64,000 nt of DNA from an uncultured bacterium (GTDB lineage: Bacteria > Vulcanimicrobiota > Xenobia > Xenobiales > Xenobiaceae): contig CAKUDB010000004.1 in NCBI GenBank assembly GCA_934644775.1, positions 1 through 64,000 of the forward strand. The letters run 5' to 3'. This document shows, in pieces, positions 24,994-32,132 of the stretch. The notes below the pieces were generated by a model. It ran no database searches and was not told the DNA's origin. It worked only from the letters and a program-made list of their open reading frames with translations. A program made the translations under genes and the position numbers. Every line of letters starts with the position of its first letter. The stretch's first letter is position 1.

Positions 24994-25029
24994 GGAACAT
25001 TTTTGCCTAATTAGTGGCTAATATTTAGG
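24994..25029 (+). promoter_or_regulatory. Partial copy of the nuclease promoter element, nuclease 6
   Basis: GGAACATTTTTGCCTAATTAG matches the ACATTTTTTTGCCTAATTAG block of nuclease 2. The TAGTAT block is replaced by GCTAATATTT. It lies upstream of the structured RNA candidate. Confidence 0.4.
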
Positions 25030-25066
25030 AGAAGGGGGAGAAGAGTTAATTGTTAGATAAAGTGTT

Positions 25067-25235
25067 ACTGAGCCTTAGGTCCCCTTTCTGTGTGGGCTAC
25101 ATACAGACAAAAAGGGGCTAAAGCTTAGCAGCATGTAGGTGGGACATCACCTACTAAGAGAGAGCTGCCACTTCTAATTCTTATTGGAGGTGCGGTTCGT
25201 TAGTATCTCAGAGACCTTAAGTTGAGTAATTTTTA
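25067..25235 (+). ncRNA. Structured RNA candidate (leader or small RNA) before nuclease 6
   Basis: A multi-branched fold can be drawn by hand. A closing helix (CTTAGGTC at about 25074-25081 with GACCTTAAG at 25213-25221, extended outward with mismatches) encloses three hairpins. These are CCCCTTTCTGT with ACAGACAAAAAGGGG (25081-25115), GTAGGTG with CACCTAC (25135-25154) inside a GCAGC/GCTGC stem, and CACTTC with GAGGTG (25170-25193). A T-rich run follows at 25228-25242. It matches no riboswitch, T-box, 6S, SRP or RNase P consensus that I know. It lies between nucleases 5 and 6 and may be the 5' leader of nuclease 6 or a separate RNA. Confidence 0.45.
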
Positions 25236-25349
25236 TTTAATTTAAGGAGCATGTCACGCCTGAAGATATTTTGTCTACCTAAGACATTTAGAATCAGGAA
25301 CTTGACCTGTTTTGAGGCGAAACAGGTTTCGGCAATGGAGCAAATAAAA

Positions 25350-26429
25350 ATGGGAATCAATAGTATCTCTAGTAGCTCGTTATTTAACAATCCTCAGATG
25401 ATTGAAAATTCTGTCAGCCGTCCCGAAGGCTTCCAAGGAAGCAGTAAGGATGTATTCGTCCATGACGACAACAGAGACTTCGCTAACGAGCAAGCCTTTG
25501 CCAGCGCCGGCAGGCTTTTCAAGAGTCATGCCAGTGCCCAAGCTCACAAGGCTGAGGGACCCATCACTGTTCAAGGCGACGGCGTCAATATGTATCGCAA
25601 TCGTGCCGGTTACGACAGCTCTTTCTTAGGAAAAGAGCTTCCTCTGCCGGAGTTGGGCAGTTCCATTAAAGACAAAGTGGCTATGCGTACCGACAAGCCT
25701 GGCGAGTATGTTTTACCCTATACTCACTTCTCCATCGTTATGAATGGCGAGCGCAAACAGTGCTTCTATACCATTTCTAATATCGATGGTGCTACTCACC
25801 AAGACTTGCCCCGCAGCGGTAAATGGGAACTTGATGGTCGTATTCCCCGCGATTGTCAGTTGGGCAACGAAGCTTATAGGAACAATGATATCGACAAGGG
25901 CCACATGGTGCGCCGCTTAGATCCTTGCTGGGGTAAAGAAGCTAAACAAGCTAATAACGATACTTTTAGCTATTGCAACGCTACCTTACAGCACGCCGGT
26001 TTAAACCAAAAAGAATGGTTAAACTTGGAAAATCATGTTCTCGACAGCGCCACCAGCGGCAATCAGAAGATGACCGTAATTACCGGCCCCATCTTCTCTG
26101 ACGACGATCCTAAGTTCACCAATAACGGAGCTATGAAAAAGCCCGTTCAGATCCCTATGCAGTTCTTCAAAACTGTAGTTTGGGCTGACGAGAAGACCGG
26201 CAACTTAAAGAGTGCTTCCTTTGTACTTTCTCAGAAAGACATCATTGAAAGGGATGGCACGTTAGGTATTTCCGGTTTCGATCCCGATAAATTCAGCGTT
26301 TATCAGGTTCCTCAGAAGCAGCTTGAACAAATGACCGACTTACATTTTGGCAATATCGGCGATATTACCAAAGAGCCGCTGCGTTTGACTGCTGAAAATA
26401 ACTTTGCCCCTCAGGGCCTCGACAAGTAA
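25350..26429 (+). CDS. DNA/RNA non-specific endonuclease, paralogue 6
   Basis: NUC1-family nuclease of 359 residues, the most divergent copy. ATG 25350 gives MGINSISSSSLFNN, homologous to the other leaders, with GGAG 9 nt upstream. The open frame back to 25251 encodes unrelated residues and overlaps the RNA leader. Leader SRPEGFQGSSKDVFVHDD, then YRNRAGYDSSFLG and the active site DIDKGHMVRRLDPCWG with YCNATLQHAGLNQKEWLNLE. The otherwise invariant ICNIDG is ISNIDG. The C-terminal QKQLEQMTDLHFG links it with paralogue 4, and GLDK at the end links it with paralogue 3. Confidence 0.92.
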   Translation: MGINSISSSSLFNNPQMIENSVSRPEGFQGSSKDVFVHDDNRDFANEQAFASAGRLFKSHASAQAHKAEGPITVQGDGVNMYRNRAGYDSSFLGKELPLPELGSSIKDKVAMRTDKPGEYVLPYTHFSIVMNGERKQCFYTISNIDGATHQDLPRSGKWELDGRIPRDCQLGNEAYRNNDIDKGHMVRRLDPCWGKEAKQANNDTFSYCNATLQHAGLNQKEWLNLENHVLDSATSGNQKMTVITGPIFSDDDPKFTNNGAMKKPVQIPMQFFKTVVWADEKTGNLKSASFVLSQKDIIERDGTLGISGFDPDKFSVYQVPQKQLEQMTDLHFGNIGDITKEPLRLTAENNFAPQGLDK

Positions 26430-26436
26430 GCTTTAA

Positions 26437-26527
26437 GTTTCGATTGGTTGCGTATAGTAACTAATCGAAATTGGGTGACCTTACTGGAGGCTGTTGCCGA
26501 GCTCCTTTCTTGGCAGCAGCCTTTTCT
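26437..26527 (+). terminator. Double hairpin terminator after the nuclease array
   Basis: The first stem, TTCGATTGGTT with AACTAATCGAA (26439-26468), has no T tract. The second, AGGCTGTTGCC with GGCAGCAGCCT (26488-26522), is followed by TTTT and is the likely terminator. Confidence 0.8.
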
Positions 26528-26643
26528 ATTGGGTGCTATAAAAGGGGAAAGAGTAGCCCTAATAGAAAGGGGAGCCGCACAATTTTGTTAAAGGCGGAGT
26601 CGTCTTTTAATAATTTTCCGCCTCTATTTAGGAGTTTTTTCTT

Positions 26644-27123
26644 ATGATCGATCCTGAAGCTGTAAATCCTGAAGAAGAATCTTTAGAAGCCCCGGAATAT
26701 CTTAACAATTTAATGGATGAGCTCATTGTCTATGCCAAATACCATGATGAGCACATGGAAGCCGAATGGATTCCAGAAGAGAATGTTTTCCGCGTTTATC
26801 AGGACGATCAGCCCGAAGTAGACGTTTTTATGGTAGATATCGACGACGCTATGTACCATGAAGCCGAAGCTGTAGTAGTAGAAGCCGAAATTGGTGAATA
26901 TAGTGAAGATCTTGATCCGGCCGAGTTGCTGCGCTTTTGTGATCAGGACCTTATTTACAGCCGCCTAATGATTAGCAAGGGCGACGATTGTGAATACGTT
27001 ATCTTACAGGCCGCTTGCCCAGTTAGTCAGCTTAGTGCCGCTCAGTTAGATTGTATGATCCGTGAAGTATCCGTCTATTCTGGCGAGCTTAGCGAAGAAG
27101 ACGAGGGAGAAGACGAAGAATAG
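26644..27123 (+). CDS. Acidic YbjN/secretion-chaperone-like protein
   Basis: A very acidic, cytosolic 159-residue protein. The region ~88-140 (PAELLRFCDQDLIYSRLMIS, then EYVILQAACPVSQLSAAQLD, then MIREV) follows the pattern of YbjN proteins, which share the fold of type III secretion chaperones (CesT/Tir type). The C-terminus is an Asp/Glu run. TAGGAG lies upstream of ATG 26644. It stands between the nuclease array and an HD phosphohydrolase gene 3 bp downstream. It could act as a chaperone or inhibitor for the signal-less nucleases next door (inference only), or be an unrelated housekeeping YbjN. Confidence 0.5.
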   Translation: MIDPEAVNPEEESLEAPEYLNNLMDELIVYAKYHDEHMEAEWIPEENVFRVYQDDQPEVDVFMVDIDDAMYHEAEAVVVEAEIGEYSEDLDPAELLRFCDQDLIYSRLMISKGDDCEYVILQAACPVSQLSAAQLDCMIREVSVYSGELSEEDEGEDEE

Positions 27124-27126
27124 CCT

Positions 27127-28422
27127 TTGAAAATATTCAGAGATCCCGTACATGAAGATATTTTCCTGCCTGATGAGTTGCTTGAACTTATAGATACAGC
27201 TCAAATGCAAAGGCTTCGAGGCATAAAGCAATTAGGTACGGCCTCTCTAGTCTATCCAGGAGCAGTCCATACTCGCTTTGAGCATAGCTTAGGCGCTTGC
27301 CATCTGGTTCTTACCCTTCTGAAAGTGTTGGAAGAGTTCGGTACCAAGGTCAGCTATTTGGAAAAGCTAGCTGTGAGTGGGGCTGCTCTTTTGCATGATA
27401 TTGGCCATATCCCCTTTGGCCATACTGTAGAAGACGAGCGGCGCATTTTTAGTCGTCACGACTCTCCCGAGCGTTTCGAACTTTTTTTTAATAAACGCAC
27501 TGAGTTAGGTAAAGCCCTTCACAAATTGGCTATAGCCGAACCTGTCAAAACTATTCTCTGCGGTCAAGCTCAAAAAGCTTGGCTAAGCGAGCTTATTAGC
27601 GGCATGTTTTGTGCCGATCTTTTAGATTATTTGGCTCGTGACGCCTTTTTCTGCGGCCTTTCGCAAAGGTATGATAAGCGCATTTTGCGCAGCTTGCGTA
27701 CTGATGGCAGCCATTTGTATTTAGATTGTCAGAAAAATGGCGTCATTAGAGAAGATTTAGTTTCCGAAGTAATAAACTTGCTGCGCTTACGTTACTTTTT
27801 AACCGAGCGCGTCTTCTTCCACCATACTAAAACGGCTTCTGGCGCTATGATCTCTAGAATTGTAGAGCGAGCTTTAGAGCTGGGCTTGAGGCTTAAAGAT
27901 ATTTTGCCTTTAGGTGATGAGCGCCTTTTAGCTTATATTGAGTGGCATTTTGGTGACGATCCTCTAATTGCCAGAGTATTAAAAGCTTTTTATTCGCGCA
28001 AAATTTACAAACGGGCTTACGTTTTAACTAGGCGCATCGGTTACGAAAAAGAGGCTCAATTAGTAGAGCGCTTTCACAACCAAGCTGAAGTGCGCAAAGA
28101 AGCCGAAGAAAAACTTACCGCTGAGCTGGGGCTTGAGACTGGAGAGCTTATTGTTTACTGTCCTTCGGCCAATATGCAGTTGAAAGAAGCCGAAGTATTG
28201 GTAAAGATAGGGCCAGAAGAGCCACGCTCGCTAGCTTCTTTACAATTGCCCGAAGTTAATGTGCTGCGCGATAAGCACCGCAATTTGTGGCGTTTTTATG
28301 TTTTTGTAGCGCAGAAGCGCCAATATAAACTAAAGCAAATCTCTCGAGCTTGCGAAAATTATTTCGGTTTAGAAAATCACTTGTCGGCTTTACAAAGCGC
28401 CCAGCTTTATATGCCTTTTTAG
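27127..28422 (+). CDS. HD-superfamily phosphohydrolase (COG1078/SAMHD1-like)
   Basis: A metal-dependent HD phosphohydrolase of the dNTPase-like branch. The N-terminus IFRDPVHEDIFLPDELLELIDT and QMQRLRGIKQLGTASLVYPGAVHTRFEHSLGAC hold the first His. LLHDIGHIPFGHTVE near residue 95 is the HD motif. MFCADLLDYLARDAFFCGL near 160 supplies the last Asp. At 431 residues it is full length. The start is TTG 27127, 3 bp after the preceding stop, indicating translational coupling. Relatives hydrolyse dNTPs or act on nucleotides; the substrate here is unknown. Confidence 0.85.
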   Translation: MKIFRDPVHEDIFLPDELLELIDTAQMQRLRGIKQLGTASLVYPGAVHTRFEHSLGACHLVLTLLKVLEEFGTKVSYLEKLAVSGAALLHDIGHIPFGHTVEDERRIFSRHDSPERFELFFNKRTELGKALHKLAIAEPVKTILCGQAQKAWLSELISGMFCADLLDYLARDAFFCGLSQRYDKRILRSLRTDGSHLYLDCQKNGVIREDLVSEVINLLRLRYFLTERVFFHHTKTASGAMISRIVERALELGLRLKDILPLGDERLLAYIEWHFGDDPLIARVLKAFYSRKIYKRAYVLTRRIGYEKEAQLVERFHNQAEVRKEAEEKLTAELGLETGELIVYCPSANMQLKEAEVLVKIGPEEPRSLASLQLPEVNVLRDKHRNLWRFYVFVAQKRQYKLKQISRACENYFGLENHLSALQSAQLYMPF

Positions 28423-28559
28423 GTTTGGTCAGAGCTTTTGTCAACCTAATATAGTTAACGATGGGTTGATCTTGTAGCTATTTCTAAAGCGAAAGCTATA
28501 TGACTAATGAGCTAAAGGTATAAGGCCAAAAAAAGTCAAGTTTTTTTTCTAAAAGGGTA

Positions 28560-28588
28560 TTGCATTATTCTATTCGGGATGGTATATT
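28560..28588 (+). promoter_or_regulatory. Promoter of the tRNA cluster
   Basis: TTGCAT (28560-28565), a 17-bp spacer and TATATT (28583-28588), with the first tRNA starting 20 bp downstream. Confidence 0.75.
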
Positions 28589-28607
28589 AGCGAGGCCAGA
28601 GGAGCTC

Positions 28608-28683
28608 GGGCCCATAGCTCAGCGGTTAGAGCAGTTGGCTCATAACTAATTGGTCCCTGGTTCGAGTCCAGGTGGGCCCACCA
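28608..28683 (+). tRNA. tRNA with CAU anticodon, probably tRNA-Ile2
   Basis: A full cloverleaf: acceptor GGGCCCA/TGGGCCC, D-stem GCTC/GAGC, anticodon loop CTCATAA, T-stem CCTGG/CCAGG, and encoded CCA. The D-loop and variable region (AGCGGTTAGAGCAG, TTGGTC) resemble bacterial tRNA-Ile(CAU), which is read as k2C by TilS, more than elongator tRNA-Met. The identity is therefore likely but not certain. Confidence 0.85.
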
Positions 28684-28718
28684 AACCCCCCTTGGTGTTC
28701 AGAAAAAAAAGTGTACAT

Positions 28719-28795
28719 GGCCCGGTGGTCTAGCGGTTTAGGACGCTGGCCTTTCAAGCCGGAGATCACGGGTTCGATTCCCGTCCGGGCTACCA
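28719..28795 (+). tRNA. tRNA-Glu (UUC)
   Basis: Acceptor GGCCCGG pairs with CCGGGCT (first pair G-U). The anticodon loop is CTTTCAA, the T-arm is CGGGTTCGATTCCCG, and CCA is encoded. Confidence 0.93.
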
Positions 28796-28888
28796 CTTAA
28801 AATACTGTCCTTCATAGGGGAGGCGGTTAAATAGGATGAGAGGCTGATTTAGTTAAACAGCGTTTACTGAGAAGCTTCTCTTTTTTTT

Positions 28889-28965
28889 GGACGAGTAGCT
28901 CAGTTGGTTAGAGCACCTGCCTTACAAGCAGGGGGTCGGCGGTTCGAGTCCGTTCTCGTCCACCA
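28889..28965 (+). tRNA. tRNA-Val (UAC)
   Basis: Acceptor GGACGAG pairs with CTCGTCC. The D-arm is GCTCAGTTGGTTAGAGC, the anticodon loop is CTTACAA, the T-loop is TTCGAGT, and CCA is encoded. Confidence 0.95.
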
Positions 28966-28972
28966 TAAGATA

Positions 28973-29007
28973 GGATCTTAGCTCACAGAGTTAGGGTCTT
29001 TTTTTTA
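28973..29007 (+). terminator. Terminator after the tRNA cluster
   Basis: GATCTTAGCT pairs with AGTTAGGGTC (several G-U pairs) around a short loop, followed by eight T residues. Confidence 0.8.
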
Positions 29008-29016
29008 TGTATTTCT

Positions 29017-29044
29017 TTGACATAAAATATGTTTTTAGTATCAT
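29017..29044 (+). promoter_or_regulatory. Promoter-like pair before the methyltransferase remnant
   Basis: TTGACA (29017-29022), a 16-bp spacer and TATCAT (29039-29044). Confidence 0.5.
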
Positions 29045-29079
29045 GTAGCGGTATTAAAACAATATTCGAAAGAGAATTG

Positions 29080-29567
29080 ATGAAGTTGCTAAAGCCCTTA
29101 ACTTGTGTTGAAATTTGCGCCGGAGCTGGCGGACAGGCGTTGGGATTGGCTTTAGCCGGCTTTTTCCATCTTGCCTTAGTGGAATACGAAAGTGAATATT
29201 GCCAAGTTCTAAAGAAAAATCGCCCTGAATGGAATGTTGTATGTGAGGATGTACACCATTTTAACGGACATAGTTTTAAAGGCGTCGATCTTTTGGCTGG
29301 TGGGGTACCTTGTCCACCATTTTCTATAGCCGGTAAACAGTTGGGGAAAAATGATGAGCGTGATCTTTTCCCCGAGGCTATTCGTTTAATTGGGGAAATG
29401 AAGCCTAGGGCTGTTATGTTGGAAAATGTTAAAGGTTTTCTGGAAAGTGGTTTTGTTGAATATCGCAACTATATGGTTCTGAAGATAGCGTAGATCTTCT
29501 CAAAGCTCTTATTTCCGGTCGACGCTTGAAAGATATTTCTGATTTGCCTCTAGATCTAGCTGTTTAG
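29080..29567 (+). pseudogene. Truncated C5-cytosine DNA methyltransferase
   Basis: The N-terminal third of a Dcm-type enzyme. It holds motif I (CVEICAGAGGQALGLALAGF), motif IV with the catalytic Cys (GGVPCPPFSIAGKQ) and motif VI (VMLENVKGF). The frame ends at 29493, before the target-recognition region and motifs VIII-X. From about 29470 another frame (GSEDSVDLLKALISGRRLKD ... LDLAV) runs to a stop at 29567 and looks like the tail of a different protein. A deletion or fusion junction near 29460-29480 is likely. I prefer ATG 29080; 29029 is an alternative. No restriction enzyme gene is adjacent. Confidence 0.82.
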
Positions 29568-29672
29568 AAAACGTTTCGGCTTAAAAAAGGCCGACTTTAA
29601 TTTGGCTAGAATAGCGCCGAGAAGCGGTTGGGCGGTAGATTAGTTTTGCTCGGCTGGGAAAGGTTTTACTCG

Positions 29673-30476
29673 ATGTTTACTTGCAATGCTAAAGCTGATA
29701 TTGGCGTCTTCGGCGGTTCCGGTTTTTATAGTTTAGACTCTAAAGCTGAAACTATCGTACTCAATACGCCTTATGGCCCCACCAGCGACAAAATTTCTTT
29801 AATCAATATTCACGGCAAGCGCGTAGCTTTTCTGCCTCGCCACGGTGCCGACCATCGTTTGTCGCCTGCGCATATTCCTTACAGAGCTAACCTTTGGGCT
29901 ATGAAACAACTGGGGGTAAAAGCTATTATCGGCCCTTGCGCAGCCGGCAGTTTGCAAGTAGATATTAAGCCCGGCAGTTTTGTAGTTTGCGATCAATTTG
30001 TAGACAGAACTTGGGGACGCCAAGACACTTTTTTGGCAGGGCCGGAGGTGCGCCATTTAGCCGGAGCCGAGCCTTATTGTCCCAGTTTACGTCCTTTAGT
30101 TGTAGAATGTGCTAAAGAACTGGGCATCGAAGTCCATCCTAAAGGCACTATGGTGGTAATCCAAGGGCCGCGTTTTTCTACTCGGGCTGAAAGTGAATGG
30201 TTTAGAAAGATGGGCTGGCAAGTTGTTAATATGACCGGCTATCCCGAGTGTTATTTGGCTCGTGAAATGGAAATTTGTTATGTTAATGTTTCCTTAATTA
30301 CCGACTACGACGCCGGTATTGAAGGTATCGCCCAAGCCGTTACTGGCGACGAAGTTAGTCGAGTCTTTGCCGAAAATAACCAAAAGGTAAAAGCTCTCAT
30401 TTACAAAGTTATCGAAAAGATCGATTTAAGCCAAGATTGCTCCTGTCATCACGCTTTAGCTGGTGACAGCATGTGA
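29673..30476 (+). CDS. mtnP: S-methyl-5'-thioadenosine phosphorylase
   Basis: Splits methylthioadenosine (a polyamine/SAM by-product) into adenine and methylthioribose 1-phosphate. Phosphate loop IGVFGGSGFYSL; then PRHGADHRLSPAHIPYRANL; VIQGPRFSTRAES; NMTGYPECYLARE; and LITDYDAG. The Asp residues in TDYD favour a 6-amino purine, so MTA rather than methylthioinosine or guanosine. I start at ATG 29673 after GGGAAAGG; TTG 29628 would add 15 non-conserved residues. It is the fourth nucleoside phosphorylase in the window. Confidence 0.9.
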   Translation: MFTCNAKADIGVFGGSGFYSLDSKAETIVLNTPYGPTSDKISLINIHGKRVAFLPRHGADHRLSPAHIPYRANLWAMKQLGVKAIIGPCAAGSLQVDIKPGSFVVCDQFVDRTWGRQDTFLAGPEVRHLAGAEPYCPSLRPLVVECAKELGIEVHPKGTMVVIQGPRFSTRAESEWFRKMGWQVVNMTGYPECYLAREMEICYVNVSLITDYDAGIEGIAQAVTGDEVSRVFAENNQKVKALIYKVIEKIDLSQDCSCHHALAGDSM

Positions 30477-30706
30477 TAATTCCTTAGCGAAAGTTGCTGT
30501 AAAGACTCACCACGAGTGCTGTAAAGTATACGCTTTAATCATGGGGAGCGTCTCAACTTTATGGATACGAGAAGCATCTCGAAATAGCGATAAGCGGCAC
30601 TGTCTTTAAATGGAGTGTGCTTAATGGCTATCAAAAAAGACCGTCCTCTTTTTGTGGAAGATGATATGTACCCAGAATCCTGGACACATATTTACAAGCG
30701 ACTAAA

Positions 30707-31507
30707 CTAATCTAATCGCGTGGATGCCTTTCTATACTTTGTAGGAGGCATCCATTTTGTTTTTGATTGAATTCTCTCGTTATTGTAATAATCTATATAC
30801 TCGTCCACAGCTTTTGAAAAAGTCTTAAACGAGTCATACATTTCCTCGTATCCATAGTACATTTCAGTTTTCATTCTGCCAAAGAATGTTTCTATTATGC
30901 AATTGTCATAGCAATTACCTTTTCTTGACATGGATTGTAAAATTCCATTTTCTGCTAATTTCTGCCGATAAAGAGTATGTTGATACTGCCATCCTTGATC
31001 AGAGTGTAAGACAAGTCCTGATATTTTTGGAAATTTACTAAATGCTTTATCTAACATTCGTTTAATTTGCTCCAAATTGGGACTTAGCGAAATGTCATAT
31101 GAAATTATTTCATTTGTTGCCATATCAAGTATGGGAGATAAATAACATTTTCCCCATGAAAAATTAAATTGAGATACGTCTGTCGTCCACTTTTGCAAAG
31201 GAGCGTCAGCCTTAAAGTTTCTATTTATTACATTATCAGCAACTTTCCCAACTTTGCCCTTGTAAGAATGATACTTTTCCTTAGGACGTTTACCTAGTAG
31301 ACCTGCTTTATGCATTAAACGTTGAACTCGTTTGTGATTTACAGTGTAACCTCGATTGCAAAGCTCTTGATAAATTCTTCTTACACCATATCTCCTCTTA
31401 TTAGAAATGTAAATCTTCTCTATTTCTTCCAGCAAATCGACATTTCTAGTATGCACTAAATCAACTTTACCAAGTTCAAAATAGTATGTGGATTTAGGTA
31501 TTTGCAT
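30707..31507 (-). CDS. IS3-family transposase OrfB (DDE integrase)
   Basis: rve-type DDE catalytic domain: first Asp in WTTDVSQF, second Asp in LVLHSDQGWQYQ, and Glu in NCYDNCIIETFFGRMKTE. The N-terminal part holds the HTH_21 region (NKRRYGVRRIYQELCNRGY). ATG 31507 is the first Met. Conserved OrfB residues (IVKELYGIGYKLKYLLSA) lie upstream in the same frame, overlapping the end of orfA at an A-rich site. OrfB is therefore normally made as an OrfAB fusion by -1 frameshifting. Confidence 0.9.
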   Translation of the reverse strand: MQIPKSTYYFELGKVDLVHTRNVDLLEEIEKIYISNKRRYGVRRIYQELCNRGYTVNHKRVQRLMHKAGLLGKRPKEKYHSYKGKVGKVADNVINRNFKADAPLQKWTTDVSQFNFSWGKCYLSPILDMATNEIISYDISLSPNLEQIKRMLDKAFSKFPKISGLVLHSDQGWQYQHTLYRQKLAENGILQSMSRKGNCYDNCIIETFFGRMKTEMYYGYEEMYDSFKTFSKAVDEYIDYYNNERIQSKTKWMPPTKYRKASTRLD

Positions 31508-31557
31508 AGCTGAAAGAAGGTATTTGAGTTTATACCCAATCCCATAAAGTTCTTTAA

Positions 31558-32091
31558 CTATCGCTGCTTTTTCGCCTTGAGTTGCGCAGCTTGCTTTTCT
31601 TTTCTCAAGGCTTCTAGTTTTTTTATTACAGCAAGTTCCGTTCTTAAATATTCATTTTCGGCACGTAAACGAATCAATTCTTCATGTTCTGATTCATTAA
31701 ACTTTTTGGGCTCATTGCTAACGTTGTTTTGCATATCTGGCTCCTTTGGCTTTCGACCTTTTCTGCAGTCTAGTCCATTATAGCCAAATATCTGATATTT
31801 CTTAATCCATTGATATAACAATCCAGGATTAATTCCGGCAGACAATGCTACTGATCTACATGAACATCCGGACAATACACGAGCAACTAAAGAATAACGT
31901 TCTTCAATTGTCCAAACCTTATTATGACTTGTGTGTTTTTATACTTCAGGGCCACAAGACTCTTCCATCCTTACCCAATCACAAATTGTTTGCCTAAACT
32001 TTTTTTTGCTAATTCCAACTGGAGTTTCTGGATACAATCCCAGTCGGTATAGCTCCACACACATTCTTTTAAACTCATAAGAATAACGCAT
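31558..32091 (-). pseudogene. IS3-family OrfA with an in-frame stop
   Basis: Starts at ATG 32091 (MRYSYEFKRMCVELYRLG), a typical HTH_28-like OrfA beginning. Codon 51 is TAA (31941-31939), and the same frame then continues with KHTSHNKVWTIEERYSLVARVLSGCS to the natural stop at 31558. The C-terminal leucine-zipper-like coiled coil (EELIRLRAENEYLRTELAVIKK) is intact. The slippery stretch GCGAAAAAGC near 31574 would move ribosomes into orfB. The nonsense codon should block full-length OrfA and OrfAB. Confidence 0.8.
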
Positions 32092-32132
32092 AAAAATACC
32101 CTCTTTAACTGGTTGGTCCAGTAAAGAGGGTA
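32092..32132 (-). terminator. Hairpin terminator inside the IS end, just before orfA
   Basis: TACCCTCTTTA-CTGG and CCAGTTAAAGAGGGTA form a stem on the minus strand, followed by TTTTT immediately before the orfA ATG. Such a site can stop outside transcription from entering the transposase gene. Its right arm and tail nearly equal those of the host terminator at 11859-11903. Confidence 0.7.

Noticed and set aside
25067..25235. 6S RNA, cobalamin riboswitch or group II intron domain V as identity of the structured region
   Set aside because: The multi-branched fold lacks the 6S bubble, the cobalamin core and the intron domain V signature.
25251..25349. N-terminal extension of nuclease 6 (33 residues)
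   Set aside because: Not conserved in the other five copies, and a good ribosome site fits ATG 25350.
28608..28683. Elongator tRNA-Met as identity of the CAU tRNA
   Set aside because: The D-loop and variable region match tRNA-Ile(CAU) better. Not excluded, only less likely.
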